From Allium sativum (lineage: Eukaryota > Streptophyta > Magnoliopsida > Asparagales > Amaryllidaceae): a stretch of DNA of 64,000 nt. Below are positions 23,308 through 34,794 of this stretch, in pieces (the stretch's first letter is position 1; each line of letters starts with the position of its first letter). The stretch covers positions 167,175,079 through 167,239,078 of the forward strand of contig CM060926.1 of the NCBI GenBank assembly GCA_030737875.1. The letters run 5' to 3'. Both the position numbers and the translations under genes were made by a program. Under the pieces are notes generated by a model that did no database searches, was not told the origin of the DNA, and saw nothing but the letters and a program-made list of their open reading frames with translations.

Positions 23308-23610
23308 CAGCGCTTCACCTTCGTTTATATCTGCTTCCATAGTTGAGTCTCTGCAACTTAGTACTAGTAAAATAGAAGATCCCATTATTGTCTCAAATCC
23401 GGTTGGTGGTTCGGCTCATTTATCTTTGGTTTGTAAGGATTTGAGAATATCTATATTAAGTATTGAGTTCAAGTGTAATGTTATTTTTTTGGTTCCATGG
23501 GCTATGGGTTGATTCTAGGCATGGGTTGGTTAGCTAGTAATTGCGAAAGGAGGGTAGTTAGATTTTTTTTTACTTGCCGCGGGAATACCCTTGAGATTTC
23601 ATGCAATCCT
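23308..23610 (+). pseudogene. Aspartic protease remnant (A1)
   Basis: The frame shows the SFISASIVESLQL segment that normally follows the catalytic D(S/T)GA, then VCKDLRISILSIEF and, after a frameshift, LGMGWLASN, where the usual Asp has changed to Gly. It corresponds to 6414-6750 in A2. Confidence 0.8.
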
Positions 23611-23679
23611 GAGGGGATCAGTTAGGCTTAACTACCTAGAATCACTTAATGCATCTATCAACGATTTACGATCCATTAG

Positions 23680-24035
23680 AATAATCCATGAATACGCAGA
23701 TGTTTTTGATTAGATTTGGGGTTTTCCCCCTAAAACTTGAGATGGACTTCCGCATATATCTAGTTGACAATGCAAAGCCAGTTATGCGATTAACGATAGT
23801 TTTGGAATGAGATTGGCGAGGATTGCCAGAGTCAGTTAAGTGCTCAATTGTTTGGATGTTTTGCTAGTATCATCTCACGTACATCGTCCAAATTCGGAGG
23901 AGGTATTCCTTGGGTACTTGTCTGATATTGGTTTAGGCCTTTGGGGCTTGTACTTGAGGGATGTCGAGTTCGACTAGGATGGTTTGCATGAGAGATAAAT
24001 GATTGTGGCAGGCGCCCTAAGTAGAAAAAGACTGA
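23680..24035 (+). pseudogene. RT N-terminus and RNase H end, fused remnant (A1)
   Basis: EYADVF followed by a stop and a decayed PP.R..DFR.YL block (23680-23770) represent the start of RT. Only about 250 bp later the RNase H end (N.VADALSRK pattern, broken by a frameshift, 23995-24035) appears. The whole RT palm, including the Asp-Asp active site, is therefore deleted. Confidence 0.7.
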
Positions 24036-24184
24036 CCTTAAGAGAGGTAAAAAGTACATAGCAACCTTTAGCTTTAGACCCTCAGATTTGTAACATGATG
24101 GATAAGCTAAGTAGAGGAGAGACCTCTAATCATCTTAGTATATACACTTGGTATCATGGTTAACACTTATTTATCTTGGAAAGA

Positions 24185-24400
24185 TAGTTCGACTACATTG
24201 GATACCCTCTAGCATAGTAAGTGATCAAGGTCCAATCTTTACTAGTGGGTTTTGGAAATGGAGGTCAAGAAGCTTTGCAATCATGAAGTTAAATTAGTTA
24301 ACGTGCAGTGGAGTGCAGCTCAAGAAGATGCGACTTAGAAGACTGAACACTGGATATGCACAGCCTATCCCTTTTCTTTTTGAGGGAGCATCCTTGATCT
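24185..24400 (+). pseudogene. Integrase fragment and chromodomain remnant (A1)
   Basis: IPSSIVSDQGPIFTSGFW (24195-24255) is the central integrase motif around the second catalytic Asp. It is joined directly to a chromodomain-like stretch (NHEVKLVNVQWS, then a stop in place of the Trp before KTEH, then AYPFLFEG). The zinc-binding HHCC domain and most of the catalytic core are missing. The chromodomain supports assignment to chromoviruses. Confidence 0.78.
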
Positions 24401-24938
24401 CTCTTTCCTTAAGTTTATGCATGCTTGTATCTAACTTTTAAGTATATCTCCTTGATCCTGTTCCTTATCCTTAGTTAGAAGACAATGAATGTAAACATGC
24501 GTTTGAAACATGTTATGATTGGTGGTTGCAAGTGGTTGCTAGTGGTTGCTCGTGGATGCATATACACACATTAGGCACTAGATCAGCTCAGTCACTTTCA
24601 TATTGCATATGCATGAGTGAATTTTTATGAATTGAAACTTGATTTGTTATCATATGGATGTTGCATTTGTATGAATGATTTTTCACTCATGTAGAAGTTA
24701 TAAAGTACGATTAGGAATAATTGCATACATGATGGACTCATAGCACCAACATAATTTGCATTAAGGAGGTCAATTGAATTAGTAGACCGCCTGATTTTGC
24801 ATTAGATAAGGACATGTACACACTATGCATATGATCATGAAAGCATTAGTAGTATTTTAAGGATAATAGAAGCCTGTGTTTGATGGTTGAGTAGATGGAC
24901 GATTGGATGGTAGGATGTACATTCTTCTTGACTTGAAG

Positions 24939-24972
24939 ATTTCGGGGACGAAATCCTTTAAGGAGGGGAGAA
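24939..24972 (+). other. Polypurine tract of A1 with preceding hairpin
   Basis: AAGGAGGGGAGAA (24960-24972) abuts the 3' LTR. Just upstream, GATTTCG and CGAAATC can pair around GGGA (24939-24956); the same arrangement is at 4890-4910 (minus) and 54067-54085. In chromoviruses this stretch usually encodes the last pol codons. Confidence 0.85.
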
Positions 24973-25174
24973 TGTAACACCCTGTATTTTATGAGAATAA
25001 TAAAAGAACAAATTAAAATATACTTAATTTTTAAAGTGAGAATTAAGGGAAATGGGTGCGTTCGTCTTGGAACTCTGCTTGGAATGGAGTCCAAGTTTTC
25101 ATAAATCGGACTTCGTATGAAGGAGTTATGGCCTTCGGAAGATTCAAGAGAAATTCAGAAAATTAAATACCAAT

Positions 25175-25290
25175 GCAGGTCAACCTGTGGGTCGACCTAC
25201 CCCAGGCCAGGTCGACAGGGGGTCGACCTCCCTTATACAGGTCGACCAGGGGGTCGACCTGTGGGTCGACCTGTGGGTCGACCAACCCCC
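25175..25290. repeat. GTCGAC cluster, A1 3' LTR
   Basis: About seven GTCGAC palindromes with GGGG and CCCC spacers. It has one or more units than the 5' LTR copy, so the array has changed in length since insertion. Confidence 0.88.
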
Positions 25291-25454
25291 TCGCCCAGAT
25301 CCAAATCTAAGACAATTCTGACTTGTTGCTTAGTCCTTTCTGACCAACTGCCGAGTCACTAGGGCTTAGGTGGCAACTCTGGATAACTCTATCTAGTCTG
25401 GACGGTTGTGATTGCTCCTAAAATGATCTAACGGCTCACATAAGATTAAAATTC

Positions 25455-25461
25455 TATAAAA
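25455..25461 (+). promoter_or_regulatory. TATA box of A1 3' LTR
   Basis: TATAAAA followed by AACCCTAATCC, as in the 5' LTR. It could drive transcription outwards into B1 sequence. Confidence 0.6.
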
Positions 25462-25867
25462 GCAACCCTAATCCTCAAACTTTAAATCACACAAATTCAT
25501 TCCAAGGAGCCACCATGCTGTCCATGACTGTTATACCTAGCCACCATTTCATCTTCAATTAGAAAGCGAGTCAAAAGCTTCGAATCAAAGCTAACTTAGA
25601 GAAATTGATAGTATTCTTCAGGTGATTGCTTTCCAAATTCAGAAAATAGATCCTAGAAAACAAGACTTTCTTTTCTCTGTAAGTCTTGTTACTATTTAGA
25701 TGTGAACGATTAAAAGTTATGATTTGTAATAAAATGAAAACTAGCGTTATTCCTAGTTGTAAGATAATGATGATGCTGATTCATGCCTATTCTCATAATG
25801 ATTCTATCGTATATGCTTATGAGATTATTGTGGTTATTATGTTGGTGTTAAACCAATTATGTATTAT

Positions 25868-26155
25868 GTAAAGTTTGGTGATTTATTCATATTATGTTAC
25901 ATGCAAGTTGTTAGGCTATGTGGTTATTATGTTGATGTAAACCAATCATGTAAAATTGGTGATTCATTCATGTTATGTTACATGCAAGTTGTTAGGCTAT
26001 GTGGTTATTATGTTGATATAAACCAATCATGTAAAATTGGTAATTCATTCATGTTATGTTACATGCAAGTTGTTAGGCTATGTGGTTATTATGTTGATGT
26101 AAACCAATCATGTAAAATTGGTGATTCATTCATGTTATGTTACATGCAAATTATT
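25868..26155 (+). repeat. 81-bp tandem repeat, A1 3' LTR
   Basis: Same 81-bp unit and same copy number as in the 5' LTR (19265-19555), again with one open frame through the units. Confidence 0.9.
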
Positions 26156-26887
26156 AGGCCAAGACATGTATTATGTTTAGATTTACATTTAGATCTCTGA
26201 AAATTGTTCATATGTACATGCCTTGTTAAACTTGTGTAAAACCATATGCTTAAGATTCATGTTTGTTGGATCCAAAATAAAAGTTCATATTTACATGCCT
26301 TGTTAAACCCGTGTAATAACATATGTTTAGGATTCATGTTTATTGGATCCTAATTAAAAGTTCACATTCACATGTCTAGTTAAACTTGTGTAATTCTATA
26401 TGCTTAAGGTTTATGTTTATTGGACCCAAAATAAAAGTTTACATTTACATGCCTGGTTGGATTTGGGTAATTTCATATGCTTAAGACTTATGTTGATTGG
26501 ATCCAAAAATGCAAGTTCATTGTTTTATGCCAAAATTTATGTGACACGTGTTTAGTTAGATCCTTATTATGTTGTATGAATGGCATATGTTCCCTTCTTT
26601 CCCTTTTGTACATAAGTTAGGCTAAGTTAAGAGCCTAACATTCTATGTGAATTTTGCGAACGTATGATGAGGGTAACGTTGGGGAAAATCTTTAATTTAA
26701 ATTATTGGCATAATTTGGCCACAAATATATGAATGATTAGTGGCATAAAAATGGTATAATTTATATACCAAAAATATTGAATATGATTTAGTGGAAAAAT
26801 CGGGCATGGCTTGAATGGAAATAATTGTGGATAATTTACATATAAATATGAAAAGTAAATATGTAAATTAAGTAAAAGACGAACATG

Positions 26888-27920
26888 CCTAATCCGAGGT
26901 TAGATTGAGTTGTGTGTAAAACTGCCCGGAAACGCCCGGCACATCAAGTAACCACAACAACACCTATCTAATGTGAGAGGTTAGCGCATCATGCCCAAGG
27001 AAAACTCGAGGTTAGATTGAGTTGTGGTGTAAAACCGCCTGGAATTGCCCGACACATCAACCGCAACAACACATATCTAATGTGAGAGGTTGGTGCATTA
27101 ATAAATCAATTAATGCTAATGAACAAGACATGCTAAGAAAATGAGTAGGATTAAGTTAATAGGAACACTTAACCAATATAACATGAACGACTAGGGTTAA
27201 GTTAATGACAAACATTTAACCAATATAACAAGATGGATGACTAGGGTTAAGTTAGTAAGAAACACTTAACCGGTATAACATGATAAATGGGTAGGGTAAA
27301 GTTAATAAGAAACACTTAACCAATATAACTTGATTTGTGGTAAGGTTAAGTTAAAACAAGAGGGCAACCCTTAACCAATATAACTTGATTTGTGGTAAGG
27401 TTATGCTAACACGAGAGGGAAACAATTAACCAATATAACTTGATTTGTGGTAGGGTTAAGTTAACATAAGAAGGCAACACTTAACTAAAGTAACTGGCAA
27501 GTAGGTGGGTTAAGTTAACTTGAATTGATTGATGACACTTAACTAATAAAACATGATGAACACGTGGGGTTAAGTTAACAAGAAACACTTGACCAATATA
27601 ACTTGATGGACAAACGGGGTTAAGTTGATAGGAAACACTTAACCAATCCAACATGATAAGTGAGGAGTGTCAAGAAACACTTAACCAACATGACATGATG
27701 AATGGGTGGGTTAAGTTAACATGAATGGACAACACTTAACCAATATGGCATAATGTGTGGGAGGGTTAAGTACACATCAAGCTGGGTGGGTTATATTAGT
27801 AAATATAGGCCCACAAACTTAACCTTTAAATAAACATGCTTGAATCGGTTGGAGGGTTAAGTACATATCAGGTTGGTGGGTAATATTAGTTAATATAGGC
27901 CCACAAACTTAACCCGTAAG
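26888..27920. repeat. GC-motif dimer and hairpin minisatellite, A1 3' LTR
   Basis: The dimer (26888-27095) is followed by the TTAAG minisatellite (27145-27920). The latter has slightly fewer units than in the 5' LTR, so unit loss or gain occurred after insertion. Confidence 0.85.
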
Positions 27921-28749
27921 AAACCCTAGTAACGGGGACCCATTTCAGCAGTAACCCATATAGATGTATCATGGTACCCTGAACTAGGCAGGATGGGGCA
28001 CGATTATTGGGCTTATTATAAGCGGTCAAAATAGCGGTAGGGGGTACGTCGGTGTAGGTTCCGATGGTTTACGGGCATGCACGTACTCCGGAGTGTGAAA
28101 AAGCAGGCACTGGGTGCCAGTAGTTATACACTGTGCATCTTGAATCGTGTTGGGTTGCTATCATAAGGATTGATACACCTTATGTGGGACTAGAACAGGG
28201 TATCTACACGCAAGGGAGGGCTGACTGACACAGACACAAGAGAAATTAATACAAGTAGGGAGCCGATCGATAGGGTAGTAAGGGTACATCTAATACATTC
28301 ATGGCAACTATGCAGATTGAGGTGAAATCCTCATAATAGATGTACACCTGAAGGCAACCACAATTGCGGGGCCTGGATCACGTTATCATATTATCATTTT
28401 ATAAAGATTACTTGTTGGGACACCAGTTACGTGGTGCAGATATATAGAAATCAGAATAACAAGGTAGTAGCAAAGAAGAGAAAGAGTAGAAGCGCATTCA
28501 GTTTATCTTGCCTTGTCATATCTTGTGCTAATCTTATATTATCTTGTTGTCCTTGTTATCACGGTATTGTCTTATATTCAGTCTTATTATCTTATTTCTA
28601 GGGTGCTGTCCTAGGTTCAGTTTATTCATATCATAATCCTCTATCTTGTTTACATGCTGAATAGTCACTGGACTTACTAGACTTATTTCTGACCTAGTTT
28701 TGTTTCACCTCTTTTCTTCCGTCCTCCCCCCCAAGGTTCACAGGGAGGA

Positions 28750-31700
28750 TGTAACGACCCATATTTTTGACCGTTCAAATCGACAATAAACCACACATGT
28801 CGACCTAAACAAATCGCAAATGCAGGTAGTTATTGGGAAAAAGAAGAAAAAGAAAGAAAGAAGGGAAAAACCAAATCACAGAATCTCACAGCGGAAGGAC
28901 AACATATAATAAATAAATAGCAGTTAAAGCAGTTGAAATGTATACATTGGTTATAACATTCAAATGAATATCAGAGTTACACATATACAGATGTACATAA
29001 TAAGCAGCGGAGATACCTATATATGACAAATATGTATACAAATCTTCGTCTTCGATCTCCAAGGCACAGTCATCTTCAATAACTGCAGCGTCTGCTGACC
29101 CGAGCGTATTACATAAAAAGAAAACACAACAAACACTCGGATCAGCACTAAATCATCTCATATTAGTCAAATAAAAATACGAAATAACATCAGTGTCATG
29201 GGTACAGTAACTCAAGAGACGTTACGGGATTTTTCCATCTCTCAAGGATCCATTAAACTAATACATACATAATATAGTACGCTATTATGATAGTGTCTAT
29301 CCAATAAAGTATAAATACTGAAAATAACGTAAGCGGGATTACCATATTACCCTTACGCCGTTTATAGGCACCAACAGTCTATACAGTACCGTAAATTCAC
29401 CGTACTGGTGTTATCAGAGGGCACTCCATAGAAGGCAATGCTAAATCAAAATCGTATGGGGCTCGATATGGATATATATGACAAGGCACTCGAGGCAATG
29501 CCCATGGTAGGATTCTACCAATTGCACTCCCGGACCGGTGGTAACGCATAGCAGCCACTACTGCCCACCTCGGAACACACTCCCAAAGTCATAAATGGGC
29601 CCAAATCATCATCATCATCATAGTCATAGGAATAGTATCGAAGAAGTGTGTCCGATCAAAGGTGCTAACCTCAATTAGTCACGGTATAGCTCCTGTTTTA
29701 GTCATTTCAATTCTGACCCGAAGGTAAGGGCTATTTCGTCATCGCTCACCTTCTTCGATTCAATAATCGCCTCCAAGTCATCGTACTCCTTCTAGATACG
29801 TCATAACGTTCACAGTTGTCAAAGTGGTATCGACACTGACAGAGAGTATGCCTTATGTCGACTCCGGTCTCTTTAACAACCAGCGCTTACATCTTTCACA
29901 TCGGTCGGTTCTTTTATATTTGATAAAGGTTCGCTTTCATATCAAAATATCATCTTCTGTTTCGAACCCAAATTATATTCAAACGAATAAATTTTCATAT
30001 CGACATATCATAATCATACCCAAACCCATTATATTCTAAAACTAGAATATATCTCATATCATTATATTATAATCATATAATATTTCAAACGACTTATATT
30101 CAAAATAGAATATAATTTCATCTCAAAGATTTCAATTATCACGGATTTTTATCTCCACTCCATTTGAACCAGCGGTTCAAACTCAAGAATTTCCATTCGG
30201 AAGGAATTTAAAATTTCAAAATATTTGTAAACTAGATGTTTATATAAAAATAATAATAATAAATTTTATATAAATAAATATATAGATATATATATAAAAT
30301 AGAATAATTAAAATAAATCAGTAATTTAAATATTATATATATACTTAAAATAAGGTTTACTAGAAATTTTTTGGAAAAATGAATTATAAGGAAAAATTAT
30401 TTAAATACAATAGCTATAAGTAAAGGTAAATAATAAATTTAAAGCAAGAATAATTATTTGGAATCAAATGCGTAAATATATTTAAAATAAATTTCTCTAA
30501 TCAAAATCTTTCCTTCCTTCCAAATTCCAAATACTTGAATCTATCCTCCGGTCTCAACGGAGTTCATTTAATTCCATATCTCGTTTCAACCCCGTTCAAA
30601 ACAACTATTTGATTCAAGAGTTCAAATATATATTCAAACTGAGTTAAAACAACTCAGATACCCTTGATTTCCAAATTTTCCCAAAATTTAGATTCCATAA
30701 GAATTTATTTCCTTCTAATCCAAACTCTTAATTTGAAGAGATTTTTAATCATACTCAAATCCCAATTTAAATATTTCCCTTTTGTTTTGGAAAATTCCTT
30801 TAACCTTTTTATCAACATCCCAGTTCAGAATCTTTAAAGAATTGAATTATTGAGTATCGGCACATTCTTTTAAATAAAAATTCTATCAAATAACATTTCA
30901 AATATTTAAAATCATTTAACCAACCGATGACTGTATATAATTATCTATCTAATGGCCAAGTGATTTTAAATTTAATTTCTCGATATTTCAGGGATGGATC
31001 TATCATTTCAATCCAAATCAGGGTCACAGAGATTTATCATTTCACTCTGTGTTCTTAATTTATTTATCGATAAACCCCGGGTTCATTAGATGCCCGTAAC
31101 ATCAAGGGTAAATGGGATTTATCGTCACAATCAACATGCATTACAATATACTAAAATAAGGAGCATTAAAAATGTCACTATAAATTCAGAAATAAATTTC
31201 AACCAACATTCATCACAACCATTTAATTCAACTGATCAGCATTAAACTGTTTCAGGATTTAATAAGGGTTCGAATTTCAAACTAGAAATTTAAATTTAAT
31301 TAAATAACTAATTATTGACTTAAATTTGAATGTTAACACACTCGCATGTCAAATTTAACAACACATCAACAATCCAACACAACCATGCAACCAAATTTAC
31401 TTCATAATTTAATTCAATAAATATGGGAATAATTCAGTATTTCGTGAGTGAGAAAATCACTCACCTTTGGTCCCTTAGCGGATTGAACGTCCAACCAAAG
31501 CCCGAAATTTGACAGTCTCAAATCGCAACCAAACCGGTGCCAAAACGTCCGCAATCTCACCACGATCCCAAAGCAACAAACCGCGTCCAAATCCGAGTTA
31601 AAACGGAAGAGTTATTAGCGTTATAAGTCTATACTAATATATATAAATAATTAAATTTAATAACTTAATACCCTATACCACTGTGACACGTCATCTCTTG

Positions 31701-32964
31701 TTCCCGCTCCCTTTTTAATTGCTACAGTAAGTCGACGAACAGCAAAACCCAAAAGCACCTTCGTTTGACCGGCTTTTGCCTGCGCCTCAGGCCACCATCG
31801 TCGGCGAGACCGCCACCAAACCCTTCCCCTTTGAATTCCGCGCCCTCCAGCACCCGAGCCACCCATTCCGGTCGACAGTGAAGCCTTCTCCGTCGAGATG
31901 AACGGAACAACTTTTCTGGCTTAAACCACGATTTTCCGACCAATCACTGCCCTATAAATCTGACAAGCACCACCGACGTGTTCGCATCGACAAGGCCAAC
32001 AATACCCATAAGTTAGATTTCGCGATTCGATTCGAAATTGAAAAATCCCAATTTTAACTTAGGGTTTCGAAAAAATCTGATAGCTTTGACCACGATTTCT
32101 GGTCAACTGAAACACTGCATGTCGAATCTGAGAACACCAGCGAGTTCGTATCGTCAAGATCTTCGAATCAACATATAATAAGATATGATTTGGAAAACTT
32201 TGATTTAGAAGCTTGGATTTTATTTTTAGATCTAGGGTTCTGGAGTTTCAGCCATGGAAATGAAATTTTTTGATGAAGAGAAGTAACGTATAACTCAAAT
32301 GGGCTGGTATGATGGAGGTAGGAATTTTACTTGCATATATAAAGGCCCAATGTAAGAGAACAACAAATCATTCTATTATATTGATTCCATTCGCGATTTC
32401 TCCCGTACGGCCACATAGCAAGTCCGAAAATTCTACAAATTGGAATCCTACAATAATTCGTCATTCCGGATCCAATGGCGCCAGTTTTGTCGAATTCCGA
32501 GACAGTCGCCAAACCGTTAAATTCTACAGTTAATAAATTAATAAAATATTCAATTTCTCAATTAACTGTTTAATTTCAATTAAAATATAAATAAATTTCC
32601 ATTTAAATCAAATTTCAACTTAGATAAATTTTATAAATGGACTTCACCTATTTTAAGTCCTCGAATTCAATTATTTCGAATTTTAAATTATAATTCCAAA
32701 TTTAACTTAACAACTTAAAATTTCACCATTTATAAGTTAAATTAGGATTTCAATTACAAATTAAGACTCCCAATCCTATTCAAATTCAAAAATATCAAAT
32801 TTGACATTCAAATTCTAAATCAATATGAATTAATTTAAATTCTGTTTATACTTAATGTTTGTCATTACATAACAAAATCATTAAACTTAAATTTTAACCA
32901 CTTTTACTCAGTTCATTTAAGTAAATTCAAATTTAAAATATACTGGAAATCTTGGGTTGTTACA
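28750..32964 (-). mobile_element. D: solo LTR (4215 bp) nested in A1 3' LTR
   Basis: Termini are TGTAACGACCC (plus end) and GGGTTGTTACA, flanked by a perfect 5-bp duplication GAGGA (28745-28749 and 32965-32969). Removing it restores the A1 LTR sequence seen at 22210-22225. Orientation is minus: read that way it starts TGTAACAACCCAAG and ends with a TTCCGCTGT...GGGTCGTTACA stretch like other LTR 3' ends here. I find no primer-binding site, polypurine tract or second LTR inside, so it is most likely a solo LTR left by LTR-LTR recombination. It shares the GTCGAATTC(C/T)GAGAC motif with family B (32480-32500, 2975-2990), which suggests distant kinship. Confidence 0.82.
31650..31960. other. GC-rich block inside D
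   Basis: GC-rich stretch with overlapping short minus-strand frames (31657-31866, 31722-31943) rich in Gly and Arg. No family is recognised. The position within the LTR is comparable with the GC-rich blocks in B2 and B1. Confidence 0.45.
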
Positions 32965-33330
32965 GAGGAAATGTTACCACTTAGCTCAGGTTTCTTTCCA
33001 AGCTCGAAGATATTCGATGTATTGCTTTGGATTCTCACTTCCACTGCTATGGCTGGTTCACGCTTTAGTGGGGAACATCATTGTTATTTTTATGCTTCTT
33101 TTATACTTGGAAGTTTTGGAATCAAGACAGAATTTCTATGTATTACTTTTAAGTATGATTGAGACAATTATTGTAAAAGCTTGACTGAATTATGTTGTTT
33201 ATAAAATGACTTTATTTTCCGCTGCTTTATTTGTCAGTCCTGTAATTTATCTGCATATTTTACCTATAATGCTCCACCAAAGTTAAGGCATTCCCTTTGT
33301 GAGTGACCTTAACAGAGGTGGGGTGTTTCA
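32965..33330 (+). mobile_element. A1 3' LTR, part 2
   Basis: Begins with the second GAGGA, continues as 22221-22582 of the 5' LTR, and ends GGGGTGTTTCA at 33330. The next five bases, GATTT, are the right-hand target duplication of A1. The full 3' LTR is about 4138 bp once D is removed. Confidence 0.95.
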
Positions 33331-33479
33331 GATTTGGAGTTCGAAATAAAAAGTTACTTTTTGGAATTAAATATAATATTAAAATATATTTAATTATTTT
33401 GGTCAACTCATTTTTCCTCTTGGCCTCCCTTTTCGTTCCATACACGATTAGAAGAAATAAAAAAAATAAAAAGGATAGG

Positions 33480-33760
33480 AAGAGGACCGCAGTCGATCCC
33501 GCCAATGCACCCTCCAACGTGACCGCCGCGACCCCCCTCCCCATCTCCGACGATGGTGAGACCCCCCTTCCCCAATCGACGATGGAGACACCCCCTTTCA
33601 TCTCCTCTCTCCCTAAATCCGCCGCACCTAAACCCCAAGCCCCCTCCGTAGGCCGCAACACCCATTCCCACTACTGCTCAAGCTGCAACCGCCCTTCGCC
33701 AGCTCCGACGAGCCAACACCGCGAGCAAAACCCACCTCCCGCCAAGCTTCTATTTTAAAC
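33480..33760. other. GC-rich block inside B1 LTR
   Basis: C-rich, Pro-coding stretch giving open frames on both strands (33303-33758 plus, 33260-33661 minus). The plus frame starts inside the A1 LTR, crosses its junction and continues into B1, so it cannot be an ancestral gene. It is a compositional island, possibly a leader/promoter region or captured sequence. Confidence 0.55.
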
Positions 33761-33829
33761 AAGAAAAGGTGAGTTTTTTTATTTAAATACTACATTGTTT
33801 TAATCTCAGTTTAAAATAATTTAAAGCGA

Positions 33830-34370
33830 TGGTTTTTATACATATAAAGCGATGGTTTTTATACATATAAAGCTATGGTTTTTCTACATATAAGGTTATG
33901 GTTTTTATTGAAAGAAAAATATGATTTTTCCTTGAAGAGAACTATGCTTTTTCATTGTAGAAAAATATGATTTTTCATTGTAGAAAACTTTGATTTTTCA
34001 TAATGGAAGCTAGGATTTTTAACCAATGAAAAAGATTTGATTTTTAATTTGAAAAAAATTTGATTTTTTTGAAAATATAAAGAAGTGATTTTTTTTATAA
34101 TATAGGGTTGAGGTTTTATTATGAAGTAGCGAATATAAAGATTTGATCTTTATAATGTTTTCATAGTGATAAAAGGGCGATTTTTATAATGTATGTAGCG
34201 ATATAAAAATATGATTTTTATATATAATATAGTATGATAAAAATATAATTTTTATTTTATATAAAGAGATATAACAATATAATTTTTATAAGGAAGACAT
34301 CGACATAAAATGTGATTTTTAATTATGTATACATAGCGATGTTAAAAACATGATTTTAACATATACCGCG
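33830..34370. repeat. AT-rich short-repeat block, B1 3' LTR
   Basis: Irregular repetition of GCGATGGTTTTTATACATATAAA-like and AAAAATATGATTTTT-like words. Each is partly self-complementary. Equivalent blocks lie at 1790-2110 and 47185-47660. Confidence 0.7.
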
Positions 34371-34794
34371 TGAAACATATATCGTTGGGATCGCGGTGCA
34401 GATTTTCTACATATGAAGAGTCGCGACGTTTGGTTTAGCTTCTAGGTGAGAACTCCTCACAATAATTTTCTTTGTACAGTTATTTATTTTATAACTGCAT
34501 ATATGAACTGCTCCTCGTCGTCCACATACCATGGATGACTTGTTTATTTGATTTTATTGTGATTGGTTGTGATGCAAAATAAATTATTCATGTGTTGAAT
34601 AAAATATATAATTATTAAAAATATCATTTTAAATGTGTAATGGAAATTAAAAATATTCAGTTGTTGAAATAAATATTCTATAGTTAAAAATATAATTTTT
34701 AACCTGTATATGAATAAAATAAATATTCATTTACACATCGGACGATTTGTTTATGTACACACATTTGACTGATATGGATTGGGACGACAGATTT

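Larger units (their letters stand above)
22583..24972 (+). mobile_element. A1 internal region, decayed chromovirus
   Basis: About 2.4 kb: primer-binding site (22585-22596), gag leader/tail (22720-23030) without the gag core, zinc-knuckle remnant (23121-23165), protease remnant (23308-23610), short RT N-terminus (23680-23790), RNase H end (23995-24035), integrase fragment (24185-24262), chromodomain remnant (24262-24400), a non-coding tail with GGTTGCAAGTGG-type repeats (24480-24700), and polypurine tract (24960-24972). The order is that of Ty3/gypsy chromoviruses. Multiple stops and deletions make it non-functional. Confidence 0.9.
24973..28749 (+). mobile_element. A1 3' LTR, part 1
   Basis: Starts TGTAACACCCTG after the polypurine tract and follows the 5' LTR throughout: GTCGAC cluster (25175-25290), TATA box (25455-25461), GTAAGT (25679-25684), 81-bp repeat (25868-26155), GC-motif dimer (26888-27095) and hairpin minisatellite (27145-27920). 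It is interrupted by D after GAGGA at 28745-28749. Confidence 0.94.
33331..34794 (+). mobile_element. B1 3' LTR, second portion
   Basis: Continues the LTR interrupted at 18380. Contents: GC-rich block (33480-33760), AT-rich short-repeat block (33830-34370), GGTGAGAACTCCTCAC hairpin (about 34446-34461), the CATGGATGACTTGTTT block (about 34530), and sequence up to a GATTT at 34790-34794. There a new TGTAACAACCC begins. The remainder, equivalent to 12084-16504, is not found in the window. Confidence 0.82.

Noticed and set aside
29821..29835. Possible primer-binding site GTGGTATCGAC inside D
   Set aside because: It does not continue to AGAGC, is not next to an LTR terminus, and is on the strand opposite to D's orientation.
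33303..33758. 151-codon plus-strand frame, the longest ATG-type frame in the window, and opposing minus frames
   Set aside because: It starts inside the A1 LTR and crosses the insertion junction into B1. It cannot predate the insertion and shows no known domain.
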